Notes: generated from the sequence alone by a model not told the origin. Counted from the first letter of the stretch, positions 34,789 through 43,905 are shown. The stretch: DNA of 64,000 nucleotides from Actinacidiphila sp. DG2A-62 (GCF_035825295.1 NZ_JAYMGI010000002.1:1178001-1242000), one strand, 5' to 3'. Numbers and translations: made by a program.

Positions 34789-35613
34789 TCAGCGGGTGAA
34801 GAGCGGGGCGCCCGGGAGCACGGCGGCGGCCGGGAGGAGGGCGAGGTCCAGGCCCTGGACGAGGACGGCGCGCAGCGTCTCGTCGGCGGCGAGCGCGCGG
34901 GCCACCGCCTGGCCGGTGGCCGCCGGGTCCGCGTCGTCAGCGAGCACCAGGGCGAGCGTGCCGTCGTTGCCGGGCCGCGCGGGCCCGAGGTGGGCGCGCA
35001 CCACGCCGGGCTGCGCGGCCAGCGCGGTGCGCAGCGCGACGGCGACGGCCTCGCGCACGGCGGGGTCGGCGAGCGGGTCGCGCCCGGCGCCGCCCCGAGC
35101 GGCGGCACGCAGGTCCGCGCCGGTCAGTTCGTACGGGACCGGTCCCGCGAGGTCGATCAGCAGCGTGTCGGCCCGCTCGTGCGCGACGGCCTGGAGCGCC
35201 TGGTGCAAGGGCACGGCGACCGGGCGGGCGTCGGCGCGCCAGCGGGCGAGCGCCGCGCTGGAGGTGAAGGCCGGCAGCGCGCGGCGGCCGTCCGGCGCCT
35301 CGATCACCGGGACGGCCATGTCGCTGGACTTCTCCCGGCGCAGCCCGTCGGCGCCGGTCTCGGCCTCGCCGAGCACCGCGACGACCGGGACGAGCAGCCG
35401 GGCCCCCGTGAGCGCGGCGGCGACCTCCGCGGCGGCCGTCTCCGTCGCGGTCGCGGTCTCGGTCGCACTTCCGGCCGCCGCGCCGACACCGGACCCGGCG
35501 CCGGTCTCGGCGGCGCGCGCCCGGGCGTACCGCGCGAGGGCCGCGGCGAGCGCGGGGTCGGCGGAGCCGTCGTCGTCGGAGTAGCCGGGGTCCGGGATGT
35601 TCTTCAGCGCCAC
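34789..35613 (-). CDS. SseB-family protein
   Basis: 274 aa with two SseB-type halves. The N-terminal part (LLVPVVAVLGEAETGADGLRREKSSDMAVPV and ALPAFTSSAALARW) is the SseB fold seen in enhanced-serine-sensitivity proteins. The C-terminal part (VREAVAVALRTALAAQPGVV and LVQGLDLALLPAA) is the SseB C-terminal domain. The biochemical role is unclear. The GTG at 35613 opens the conserved ALKNIPDPGYSDDDG. An Ala/Thr/Glu repeat-like linker (ATETATATETAAAE) lies near residue 55. Confidence 0.85.
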   Translation of the reverse strand: MALKNIPDPGYSDDDGSADPALAAALARYARARAAETGAGSGVGAAAGSATETATATETAAAEVAAALTGARLLVPVVAVLGEAETGADGLRREKSSDMAVPVIEAPDGRRALPAFTSSAALARWRADARPVAVPLHQALQAVAHERADTLLIDLAGPVPYELTGADLRAAARGGAGRDPLADPAVREAVAVALRTALAAQPGVVRAHLGPARPGNDGTLALVLADDADPAATGQAVARALAADETLRAVLVQGLDLALLPAAAVLPGAPLFTR

Positions 35614-35731
35614 CCCGGAACCCTATCCGGCGCCCCGCCGCGCCGCCCCGGCCGGCCCGGCGGGCCGCGCGAGGCGCGCGAGGCGCGCACCCGCCGAGGG
35701 GGGCGACCACAAAATCGACGTTACGACGATA

Positions 35732-35754
35732 AAAATCGACACTGTGTAGACTTT
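35732..35754. promoter_or_regulatory. Imperfect palindrome, likely TetR operator for the SDR-TetR pair
   Basis: Centred on the T at 35743 (ACAC-T-GTGT), 9 of 11 flanking positions pair. It covers a possible -10 TAGACT (35747-35752) in an AT-rich island of a very GC-rich gap. AAAATCGAC also repeats directly at 35711 and 35732, 21 bp (two helical turns) apart. The rest of the gap 35614-35908 shows no gene. Confidence 0.55.
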
Positions 35755-35908
35755 CTGTGGGAGCGGCGGTCCCGCTCCCGGCGCCGCGGCTCCCCCGGCC
35801 GCGCCAGCCCCGGAACCGCCCGGCGCGAACCGCCTGGCGGGACCGACCGCCATGAGGCGCCGGACACGGACCGCCGGACCCGACCCACCTGAACCACCTG
35901 GAGGAGCA

Positions 35909-36757
35909 GTGCAGCAGCAGACCTGGCTCGTCACCGGCGTCAGCTCGGGCCTCGGGCGCGCCTTCGCCCGGGCCGCCCTGGACGCCGGGCACACCGTCAT
36001 CGGCACGGTCCGCTCGGAGCGGGACCTGCGGGAGTTCGAGGCGCTGGAGCCCGGGCGCGCGCACGGCCGCGTCCTCGACGTCACGGACGCCGACGCCACG
36101 GCCCGCGTGGTCGCGGACGCGGAGGCGGGCGTCGGCCCGCTGGACGTGGTGGTCGCCAACGCCGGCTACGGCCTGGAGGGCACCTTCGAGGAGACCCCGC
36201 TGGCCGAGGTGCGGCGGCAGTTCGAGGTGAACGTGTTCGGGGCGATGGCCACTTTGCAGGCCGCGCTCCCCCGCATGCGCGAGCGCCGCCGGGGCCACCT
36301 GATGGCCGTCACCTCCATGGGCGGGCTGATGGCCGTCCCCGGCATGTCCGCGTACTGCGGCAGCAAGTTCGCGCTGGAGGGCGTCCTGGAGGCCCTGGGC
36401 AAGGAGGTCGGGCAGTTCGGGATCCATGTGACGGCGATCGAGCCCGGCTCCTTCCGCACCGACTGGGCGGGCCGGTCGATGACCCGGGCCCCGCGGTCCG
36501 TCGACGACTACGACGCGCTGTTCGGCCCCATCCGCGAGGCCCGGCGCAAGGCCAGCGGGAACCAGCTTGGCAATCCGGTGAAGGCCGGGGAGGCGGTCGT
36601 GCACGTCGCGTCGCTGGACCGGCCGCCGGCCCAGCTGGTGCTGGGCTCGGACGCACTGCGGCTGATCGCCGCCGCGCGCACGGCCGTGGACGAGGACATC
36701 CGCGCGTGGGAGGCCCTGTCCCGCACCACCGACTTCGCCGAGGGCGCGCAGCTGTGA
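35909..36757 (+). CDS. Short-chain dehydrogenase/reductase
   Basis: 282 aa. Classical SDR: the cofactor motif TGVSSGLGRAFA, NAG as VVANAGYGLEG, catalytic Ser in VTSMGG, and YxxxK as YCGSK. The residue pattern after strand 2 (GTVRSE) suggests NADP(H). The C-terminal region is like that of the SDR subfamily acting on carbonyls or sterol-like substrates; substrate unknown. The GTG at 35909 follows GGAGGAG directly. Its stop overlaps the TetR start (GTGA), so the two are co-translated, and the upstream palindrome is the likely shared operator. Confidence 0.92.
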   Translation: MQQQTWLVTGVSSGLGRAFARAALDAGHTVIGTVRSERDLREFEALEPGRAHGRVLDVTDADATARVVADAEAGVGPLDVVVANAGYGLEGTFEETPLAEVRRQFEVNVFGAMATLQAALPRMRERRRGHLMAVTSMGGLMAVPGMSAYCGSKFALEGVLEALGKEVGQFGIHVTAIEPGSFRTDWAGRSMTRAPRSVDDYDALFGPIREARRKASGNQLGNPVKAGEAVVHVASLDRPPAQLVLGSDALRLIAAARTAVDEDIRAWEALSRTTDFAEGAQL

Positions 36758-37527
36758 CGCCCGACCGCCGAGCCGACCGCCAGGACGACCGCCGGAGCGA
36801 CGGCGACACCGGCCCCCGGTCCGAACCCGCCGACCGCCGCGCCGACCGTGCCGATCACCCCGATCACGCCGCCCGCGCCGACCGCGCCGACCGGCGGCCC
36901 GACCACCCCGCGCGCCGGGCCGACCGCGGCCCGGCGCGTGGCCGGCGCCCGGCGGAGCGCAAGGGCGACCTGCGCGAGCGGGCCATCCTCGACGCCTGCG
37001 AGGCGCTGCTGGCGCGCAAGGGCTACGACGCCATGACCATCGGCGACATCGCCCAGGACGCCGGCATCACCCGCGGCGCGCTCTACTTCTACTTCGGCTC
37101 CAAGCAGGAGGTCGTCACCGCGCTCGTCGCCCGTACCGTCGAGCACCTGTGGGAACGCTCCCGGGCCACCGCCCGCAGCGACGACCCGCGCCGTGCCGTC
37201 GACGCCGCGATGCGGCGCACGGTCGAGCTGTGGACCGCGCACGGGCTGGTCATGCGCACCGCGATCGACCTGTCGTTGACGGTGCCGGAGATCGGCGAGC
37301 TGTGGAGCCGGACCGCGGACCTGTTCATCGCGGCCATCTCCGCCGTGCTGGAGAAGGCGGGCGTTCCGGCCGGCGCGGGTCCGGACCGGGCCCCGGCGAT
37401 GGCGCGGGCGCTGTGCTGGATGATCGAGCGAAGCTTCTACCACGCCTCGCAGGGGTCACGCGCCGAGCTCCAGGAGGCGTCGGACGCCTGCGCGCACATC
37501 TGGCTGACCAGCGCGGGCCTCGGCTGA
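36754..37527 (+). CDS. TetR-family regulator with a long charged N-terminus
   Basis: 257 aa from the GTG at 36754, inside the SDR stop (GTGA). Residues 1-70 are a low-complexity Arg/Asp/Ala stretch full of DRR, DRAD and ADR repeats, probably disordered. The TetR HTH follows: RERAILDACEALLARKGYDAMTIGDIAQDAGITRGALYFYFGSKQEVV. The ligand domain is about 130-257. It probably represses the SDR-TetR operon. A shorter protein starting nearer the HTH cannot be excluded, but no internal start has a good ribosome site. Confidence 0.88.
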   Translation: MTPDRRADRQDDRRSDGDTGPRSEPADRRADRADHPDHAARADRADRRPDHPARRADRGPARGRRPAERKGDLRERAILDACEALLARKGYDAMTIGDIAQDAGITRGALYFYFGSKQEVVTALVARTVEHLWERSRATARSDDPRRAVDAAMRRTVELWTAHGLVMRTAIDLSLTVPEIGELWSRTADLFIAAISAVLEKAGVPAGAGPDRAPAMARALCWMIERSFYHASQGSRAELQEASDACAHIWLTSAGLG

Positions 37528-37620
37528 ACCGGCCCGCCCTCGGGGCGCGCGGGGCCTTCCCCGCTCTGCTCGGTGGGCGCGTCCCGCTCTCGTGCGGGGC
37601 GCGCGCCCCGGCCCGCCCGC

Positions 37621-39051
37621 TCAGGGTGCGCGGCGGGGCGCCGGGCCGGGCGCGGGCCCGGGGGCCGCCGGGTGGAACTGCCCGGCGGGCGCGGCGGCGA
37701 GCGGGCGGGCGCGACGGCCCCGGGGCGGCCGGAACCACAGGACGGCGGCGAGGACGACGAGCAGCCCGCCCGCGGCGGCGCACCCGGCGGCGACGCCGTC
37801 GCCGAGGACCTGGGCGCGGTCCGGGGGACGCGGGGCAGGGGTGGGCCCGGGGGCGAAGTAGCGCTGCGGGTAGCCGACCGGCGCCGGCGCCGCGGGCCCT
37901 GGCTTGAGCCGGGCCGCGGCGGCGAGCGCCGCCGCCGGGTCGATCATGCCGGTGCCGAGGTCGTCGCTGCGGCCGCCCGCGGGCTTGAACCGCGTCGTGT
38001 CCTGGAGCACCTGCTTGACCTGCAGCGGGCTCAGCCTCGGGTACGCCGAGCGGATCAGCGCGGCGGCGCCGGAGGCGTACGCGGACGCGGCGCTGGTGCC
38101 CCAGCCGGTGTAGTAGCGGCGGTTGGGGTCGGCGATCACCACGTCGTCGCCGGGCGCGGACACCGAGGTGTACCAGCGGCTGGTGGAGAAGGGCGCGTGC
38201 CGCCCGTAGCGGTCCACGGCGGCGACCGCGATCACGCCCGGGTAGGCGGCCGGGTAGGACGAGCGGTCGGCCTCGTCGCCGCCGTTGCCCGCGGAGGCGA
38301 CGACCACGACGCCCTTGCTCAGCGCGTACTGAATCGCGTCGTCCTCGGCGGCCACCGGCGCGGCGGTCGCGCTGTCGTCGCCGAGCGAGAGGTTGATGAC
38401 GTCCGCGCCGTGGTCGACGGCCCAGCGGATGCCCTGCGGCAGTGCGTCGCCGCGGCTGCTCCTGGCCTTGGCCCGCTGCGGGTCCTTGTCCTCCAATATC
38501 ACCCGCACCGGGAGGATCTTGGCCTTCGGCGCGATGCCGAGGACGCCGGAGCCGCCGTCCGCGCCGTGCCCGTGGCCGGCGATGATCGCGGCCATCCCGG
38601 TGCCGTGGCGCGCCCACGCCGCGTCGCCGCGCACGGCGCCGAAGCCGACCTCGTCCTTGCCGGGCAGCACCTGGCCGGTGAGGTCGGGGTGGCTGGCGTC
38701 GACGCCGGTGTCCAGCACCGCGACGACGACGCCGGCGCCGCGCGAGGTCTGCCACGCCTGCTGCGCGTGCAGCGCGCCGAGCGCCCAGTCCAGGCTGCGG
38801 GCGGCGTCCGCGTGGGCCGGCGCCGCGCCGGCCGTCGCGATCACGGCGGCGGCGGCCAGCGCTCCCGCGGCGCGGCGGAGCCACCGGGCCGCGGCGGCAG
38901 GCCGGGCCGCGTCGGTGGAGCCGGACCGGGCCGCGGAGCCGGACCGGGCCGCGGAGCCGGACCGGGCCGCGGTTCCGGCGCCGGTGTCCGTGCCGGGTGC
39001 GCGGGCGGGATCGGGCGCGTCGGCCGAGCCGGTGGAGTCGGGGGGCGTCAT
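37621..39051 (-). CDS. Mycosin-type subtilisin-like serine protease (S8, type VII secretion-associated)
   Basis: 476 aa. After an N-terminal segment with three RSGSAA repeats comes a hydrophobic signal (ALAAAAVIATAGAAPAHA). The S8 domain has the triad Asp in VVAVLDTGVDASH, His in RHGTGMAAIIAGHG and Ser in GWGTSAASAYASGAA, with NLSLG and VVASAGNGG also present. It ends with a transmembrane helix (AAGGLLVVLAAVLWF) and a Pro/Ala tail, the MycP layout of ESX systems. The ATG overlaps the stop of the upstream gene (ATGA). No EccC, EccB or WXG100 gene is in the window. Confidence 0.9.
   Translation of the reverse strand: MTPPDSTGSADAPDPARAPGTDTGAGTAARSGSAARSGSAARSGSTDAARPAAAARWLRRAAGALAAAAVIATAGAAPAHADAARSLDWALGALHAQQAWQTSRGAGVVVAVLDTGVDASHPDLTGQVLPGKDEVGFGAVRGDAAWARHGTGMAAIIAGHGHGADGGSGVLGIAPKAKILPVRVILEDKDPQRAKARSSRGDALPQGIRWAVDHGADVINLSLGDDSATAAPVAAEDDAIQYALSKGVVVVASAGNGGDEADRSSYPAAYPGVIAVAAVDRYGRHAPFSTSRWYTSVSAPGDDVVIADPNRRYYTGWGTSAASAYASGAAALIRSAYPRLSPLQVKQVLQDTTRFKPAGGRSDDLGTGMIDPAAALAAAARLKPGPAAPAPVGYPQRYFAPGPTPAPRPPDRAQVLGDGVAAGCAAAGGLLVVLAAVLWFRPPRGRRARPLAAAPAGQFHPAAPGPAPGPAPRRAP
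38917..38970. repeat. Three perfect 18-bp tandem repeats inside the mycosin gene
   Basis: GGAGCCGGACCGGGCCGC at 38917, 38935 and 38953, in frame, coding on the minus strand for repeated Ala-Arg-Ser-Gly-Ser-Ala ahead of the signal segment. Confidence 0.9.
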
Positions 39052-40687
39052 GAGTGCTTCTTCGCGGGGGACGGGTTCGACGAGGCGGAGGGGGGCGCCT
39101 GGCGGGAGGGACCGGGAGTGCCGGACGGGCTCTGCGCGGGCGCGGGGTGCGCCGAGGGGTTCAACTGCGCCTGCGCGGCGGCCTGCACGCGGTCGTCGAC
39201 CGCGGAGGCGAGGTCGATCGCGTCGTAGCCGAGGCCCGCCTGCGCGGTGGCGGTGGTGGAGTCCGGCGCCTCGGCCTTCTGCGCGGCCTGCGGCGTCGGC
39301 ACCGTGCGGCCGTCGGCGAACCCGCTCACCGCGTAGACGACGATCGGCAGGTCGTCGGAGATCTGCACGGTCCAGCTGCCGCGCTGGCGGTCCCCGAACC
39401 GCGCGGCCGCGGTCCCGGGGAAGGCGACCGGCCTGGGCAGCAGGTCCGCGCGCCCGCCGAGGTTCTCGGCGGACCACCGCCGGCCCAGCGCGGCCATGTC
39501 GGCGGCCTCGCCCGAGGTGATGAGCAGGCCCACCGTGGTCACGGTGGTGGAGGTGGTGTCGACGTAGGTGGCCCGCAGCAGCCGGGCGCAGCCGACGGGC
39601 GCCAGGACGCGTTGCAGCAGCGGGTCGAAGGCGCCGGCGCAGCCCGCGGGCGGCGCGACACCGACGCGGGACCAGGCGCGGTCCGCGCCGCCCGGGCCGC
39701 CGCCGTGGTCGGTCAGCGTGGGCGGGAACAGCTGGTCCACGGGGGCGTTGCGCCACACCGTGCGCACCTTGGCGAACGCCTCCGGGCTGCCCGCGGCCAC
39801 CGGCGGCTCGGGGCGCGGCCCGTGGTTGATGACCGCGCCCGCCGTCGCGCCGCCGATCAGGCCCAGCCCGAGAACGACGGCCACGGTGGCGGCGACCCGG
39901 GCGCGTATCCGCGCGCGGTCCGGCTCACCGGCTGGACCGGGGTCGGGCGCGGTCGCTCCGGTGGGATCGGGATACGGCGGCGCGGGGTACGGGTACGGGC
40001 CCGCGGGCGGCTGCCCGCTTCCCGCGGGCCGGGGCGCGGCCGGTGGCTGCGGTGGGGCCTGCGGCAGGGCGTGCGGCGCGACGTGCGGCGGCGCCTGTGT
40101 CGGGGCGATGGGCGCTGCACCGGGCGGCGGCGTGGCGGGCCTCGGCGGCACGGCGGCGCTCCGGGCGGGCGGTACCGGCGGACGCGGCGGGACCGGCGGG
40201 GTCCCGGGCCGGCGCGGCGGCACGGGCGCGTGGGCGGGCATCGGTTCGGCCCGGGGTATCGGCGGCACGCCGGAGCCCTCCCCCGGCCGACGCGACGGCC
40301 GAACCCCGGGCCGAGCCGGCGCGCCGCGCGGCGGTACGGGCGTCGCGGCCGGACCGGGCTGGGCGGGCCGCCCGTCCGGTCCGGGCCCGGCGGGCGGCCC
40401 CTGCGGCGCCGGCGCTCCCCGGGGCGGGACGGACGGCTTCGGCGGCGCCCCCTCGCCAGGCCTGCCTCGCCGCCGCCAGGGCCGCCCGGACGACCGTGAC
40501 CGCCGTGACCGCCGGGGCCGCCGTGACCGCCCGGTCCGGGCGCGGACGCGGCCGGTGTCGCGGACGACCGGGCGGAAGGCTCGGCGGGCGGCCCGTGCTG
40601 CGGGCGCGGCGGCGGGGCCGCGTCGCGGGGGCGGAGCGTGGGGAACGGACCCGCCGGGGTCTGTCCGTCGTCCACTCCGGTGCTCAC
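39048..40687 (-). CDS. Proline-rich membrane-anchored protein, mycosin partner, frameshifted as sequenced
   Basis: The likely start is the GTG at 40687 (GGGG about 7 nt upstream): MSTGVDDGQTPAGPFPTL, then a Pro/Gly/His-rich part. The frame is lost at a run of five C (plus strand 40448-40452). Adding one base joins it to APPKPSVPPRGAP and the remaining proline-rich stretch, giving 546 aa. A transmembrane helix (VAATVAVVLGLGLIGGATAGAV) follows, then an extracellular domain of about 230 residues with a few Cys (AGCAGAF, GCARLL). The tail is Pro/Ser/Ala-rich. Its stop overlaps the mycosin start, so the two act together, probably at the membrane. No named family recognised. Confidence 0.75.
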
Positions 40688-40819
40688 CCGGCGCCCCCTC
40701 GTGACCAGTACGTGCGCGGCTTGCGCGTCACTCTACGGTGTTCCCGCGGGCCCCCGCTGCCACGGGCGGCGCGCCTCTCCCCTACCGCCCGGTACGCCCG
40801 GTCTGGCAGGCTGCCGGAC

Positions 40820-42043
40820 ATGGCCGTTCGCGTAGCCCCCGCCCCCTCCCCCGCCGCCGACCGGGCCCGGTACGACCGGGCCACCGCCCATCTCGACGCG
40901 CCCGTGGCGATCGTCGACCTCGACGCGTTCGACGCGAACGCCGACGATCTGGTCAGGCGCGCCGGCGGCAAACCGGTCCGGATCGCGTCGAAGTCCGTGC
41001 GCTGCCGCGCGCTGCTGGAACGCGCGCTGGAGCGGGACGGCTTCGCCGGCCTGATGTCCTTCACGCTCGCCGAGTCGCTCTGGCTGGCCAGGGCCGGCTT
41101 CTCCGACGTGCTGCTCGCGTACCCGTCGGCGGACCGGGCCGGGTACGCGGAGCTGGCCGCCGATCCCAAGCTGGCCCGCGCGGTGACGGTGATGGTGGAC
41201 GACGTCGCGCATCTGGACCTGATCGACGCGGCCCGCGCCGGCGGCGCCGAGACCGTCCGGGTCTGCCTCGAACTGGACACCTCGCTGCGGAAGCTGGGCG
41301 GCCGGCTGCGGATCGGGGCGCTGCGCTCGCCGCTGCACGCGCCGGAGCGGATGGCCGAGCTGGCCCGCGCGGTCGCCGCGCGGCCGGGCTTCCGGGTGGT
41401 GGGGATCATGGCGTACGAGGGCCACGTCGCGGGCGTCGGCGACCGGCTGGCCGGGCGCCCCGCGCGGTCGGCGGCGATACGGCTGATGCAGTCCGCGGCG
41501 CGCCGGGAGCTGGCCGCGCGCCGGGCCGAGGCGGTGCGGGCGGTGCGCGAGGTGGTGCCGGACCTGGAGTTCGTCAACGGCGGCGGCACCGGCAGTGTGC
41601 AGACCACGGCCGCGGAGAACGCGGTGACCGAGATCGCGGCGGGCTCGGGGCTGTACGTACCGCGGCTGTTCGACAACTACCGCTCCTTCCACGGCCGTCC
41701 GGCCGCCCTCTTCGCGCAGCCGGTGGTCCGCCGGCCGGGCGTCGGCGTGGTGACGGTGCTCGGCGGCGGTTACCCGGCGTCCGGCGCGCCCGGCGCGGAC
41801 CGGCTGCCCGAGCCGTACCTGCCCCAGGGGCTGCGCTACGACCCGCAGGAGGGCGCCGGCGAGGTGCAGACGCCGCTGCTCGGGTCGGCGGCGGACGATC
41901 TGCTGATCGGCGACAAGGTGTGGTTCCGGCACGCGAAGGCCGGCGAACTGTGCGAGCGCTTCGCGCGGTTGGAGCTGGTGGAGGGGGACAGGGTGACGGC
42001 GTCGGTGCCGACGTACCGGGGCGAGGGCAAGACGTTCCTGTGA
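40820..42043 (+). CDS. PLP-dependent amino acid deaminase/aldolase (alanine-racemase N-terminal fold)
   Basis: 407 aa. The fold-type III barrel begins with PVAIVDLDAFDANADDLVRRA, and the PLP lysine is in RIASKSVRCRALL. Later motifs are VVGIMAYEGHVAG, EFVNGGGTGS and, in the C-terminal D-Ser dehydratase-like domain, the metal-site region VTVLGGGYPAS and GDKVWFRHAKAGELCERF. This matches D-threonine aldolase / D-serine dehydratase-like proteins (DSD1). The substrate is probably a D-amino acid. The ATG at 40820 has only a weak GGCAGG upstream. Monocistronic with a hairpin after it. Confidence 0.86.
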   Translation: MAVRVAPAPSPAADRARYDRATAHLDAPVAIVDLDAFDANADDLVRRAGGKPVRIASKSVRCRALLERALERDGFAGLMSFTLAESLWLARAGFSDVLLAYPSADRAGYAELAADPKLARAVTVMVDDVAHLDLIDAARAGGAETVRVCLELDTSLRKLGGRLRIGALRSPLHAPERMAELARAVAARPGFRVVGIMAYEGHVAGVGDRLAGRPARSAAIRLMQSAARRELAARRAEAVRAVREVVPDLEFVNGGGTGSVQTTAAENAVTEIAAGSGLYVPRLFDNYRSFHGRPAALFAQPVVRRPGVGVVTVLGGGYPASGAPGADRLPEPYLPQGLRYDPQEGAGEVQTPLLGSAADDLLIGDKVWFRHAKAGELCERFARLELVEGDRVTASVPTYRGEGKTFL

Positions 42044-42072
42044 CCGGGGAGCCGGTGGCGCGGTGAGCGGTC

Positions 42073-42105
42073 GGCGGCTGAGCCGGCCCGGCCGGCTCAG
42101 CCGCC
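42073..42105. terminator. Strong hairpin between the PLP enzyme and DUF2510 genes
   Basis: GGCGGCTGAGCCGGCC (42073-42088) and GGCCGGCTCAGCCGCC (42090-42105) are perfect complements, giving about 14 paired bases after loop opening. Serves the plus-strand gene ending at 42043 and perhaps the minus-strand gene ending at 42214. Confidence 0.8.
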
Positions 42106-42213
42106 GGGCGCGCCGGATAGGCCGGATCGCCGAGTCCGTGGAGGCCGCGGTGGTGGGACCGCGCCCGGTCGGGCGGGCGCGGCCCCTGCGGTCACGGCGC
42201 GGGCGGCGGCGGG

Positions 42214-43258
42214 TCAGACGCCGGTGCCAGACTGGCCGCCGCTGCTGTCGGCCTTGATGCCCTGGGTGATCTGGTCCATGACGGAGAGAGCGGGCGCCTT
42301 GGGGCCGATGTCGAAGCCGAAGCGGACCACGACGAGCTTGCCGCTGTCGGACGGCGACGGGAAGACCAGCGACTCGACGTAGCCGCCGGTGCCCGACTTG
42401 GTCATGATCTGCCAGCGGACCAGGTAGCCCTTCTGGCCCGCGACGGTGACCGCCTTGGACGCGACCTGCTGGTGCGAGGTCGTCGCACCGTAGATGTCGG
42501 TGCTGTAGGAGTCGGCGGCGTTCGGCGCGATGTCCGCCTTGGCGGCGGCCTCGGGGTCGGTGGCGGTGATCTTCAGCGCCGCGGCGGGCTGGGCGAACGC
42601 GCCGCCGCGCACACAGCTCTTGGAGGCGTCGCCCGGGCAGGCGTACTCGCCGGTGACGACGCTGGAGCCGATGCCCTGGGTGCCGGAGGTGCCCTGCCAG
42701 CCGTCCAGCACGGGGAGGCTGATGCCGTCGTAGGCGTCGACGGCCTTGGTGCTGTCGGTGCTGCCGCCGGTGCCGCCGGCTCCGTTGTCGGTGCCGCCGT
42801 CGCCTCCCGTGCCGGGGTTCTGCGGCTGGGCGGGGTCGCTCGGGATCTGGCCGGGGTTGTCCTGGCGCTGGTGCGGGGCGGTGGCGGAGGGGCCGCCGGC
42901 CTTGGCGTCGTCGCCGCCGTCGTCCTTGCCCAGGGCGACGATGCCGGCCACGACGCCGCCGATGAGGACGAGGGCGGCGATGATCGCGACGACCACGGTC
43001 GTGTTCTTGCGGCGGGGGCCGCCGCCGCTGCTCATCACTTCGGCGCCGGGGTAGCCGTAGCCGCCGCCGTCAGCCGGCCGGACCGGGTTGTCCGGGCTGC
43101 CCGGGTATGCCCGGCTGCGCGCCGGGGGCGGAAGCCGGCGCCGGCGCGGTGCGCGTGTACTCGGTCCACGCGCTGCCGTCCCACCAGCGTTCCATGGCCG
43201 GGGCGTTGCCTGTGTGCCCGGGTTCTGGGTACCAGCCGGGCGGGGTCGTCGTCGTCAC
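42214..43258 (-). CDS. DUF2510 membrane protein, frameshifted as sequenced
   Basis: The N-terminal piece (GTG at 43258) gives VTTTTPPGWYPEPGHTGNAP and MERWWDGSAWTEYTR, a textbook DUF2510 domain, then a Pro/Gly linker that stops at 43070. The next frame, from about 43065 on, reads GGYGYPGAEVMSSGG, then a transmembrane helix (TTVVVAIIAALVLIGGVVAGIVAL) and an extracellular domain of about 200 aa with a Cys pair (YACPGDASKSCV). DUF2510 proteins normally join exactly these parts. One surplus base or two missing bases near 43065-43080 explains the break. The second part lacks its own ribosome site. Function unknown. Confidence 0.72.
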
Positions 43259-43394
43259 GGGCGTCACCCTATGGCCCCAGCATGAGAATCCCGTAAGGAC
43301 GGCGGATTCTTCCGGATACGTCACGCCCACACGGCTGCTTGCTTGCCTGCCTGTCCGCCCGCCTGCCCGCCTGCCCGCCCGCAGTGGTGTGTTG

Positions 43395-43905
43395 CGGTAA
43401 GTTGCCGGACCTTCCGCCGGTGGTGGGCTGGTCGCGCCGTTCCCCGCGCCCCTTTCCGCCCGGGGGTGGGCTTCCGGCCGGTTCCGGACCTTCCCTTGGC
43501 GAGTGGCTGGTCGCGCAGTTCCCCGCGCCCCTGAGCTGCCACGTCGGCCGTTCGCGCGGACAACTTCCGCAAGAAAAGCACAGCCCGACCACGGCGCCCA
43601 GCCACACCAGGGGCGCGAGGAACTGCGCGACCAACCACCCACCGGCGGACGATCCGGCACCCAGGGCACGGAACACCCCCGAACGGAAAAGGGGCGCGAG
43701 GAACGGCGCGACCAACCACCCACCGGCGGACGATCCGGCAACCCGAGACCGCGGCACCCCCGAGCGGAAAAAGGGGCGCGGGGAACGGCGCGACCAACCA
43801 CCCACCGGCGGACGATCCGGCAACCCGAGACCGCGGCACCCCCGAGCGGAAAAAAGGGGCGCGGGGAACGGCGCGACCGGCCACCTGCCGGGGGAAGGTC
43901 CGGCA
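43395..43905. repeat. Inverted array of about 80-bp Streptomyces-type intergenic repeats
   Basis: The core GGGGCGCGGGGAAC-N-GCGCGACC and relatives occur six times. Two are reverse copies (43430-43453, 43509-43531). After a unique spacer (about 43535-43609), four are forward copies starting at 43610, 43691, 43773 and 43856. Spacing is 79-83 bp, and the flanks between cores (CACCGGCGGACGATCCGGCA, CCCCCGAGCGGAAAA) are repeated too. Copies 43691-43772 and 43773-43855 are nearly identical. The two halves can pair into a long cruciform or RNA stem. Similar GC-rich intergenic elements are scattered in Streptomyces genomes, but a clustered inverted array is unusual. All long frames across it are products of the repeat. 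Confidence 0.85.

Noticed and set aside
37621..43258. A complete type VII secretion (ESX) locus
   Set aside because: Only a mycosin and a possible partner are present; no WXG100, EccB, EccC, EccD or EccE genes could be identified.
43395..43905. CRISPR array
   Set aside because: Units are about 80 bp, run in both orientations, have repeated rather than unique spacers, and no cas genes are present.
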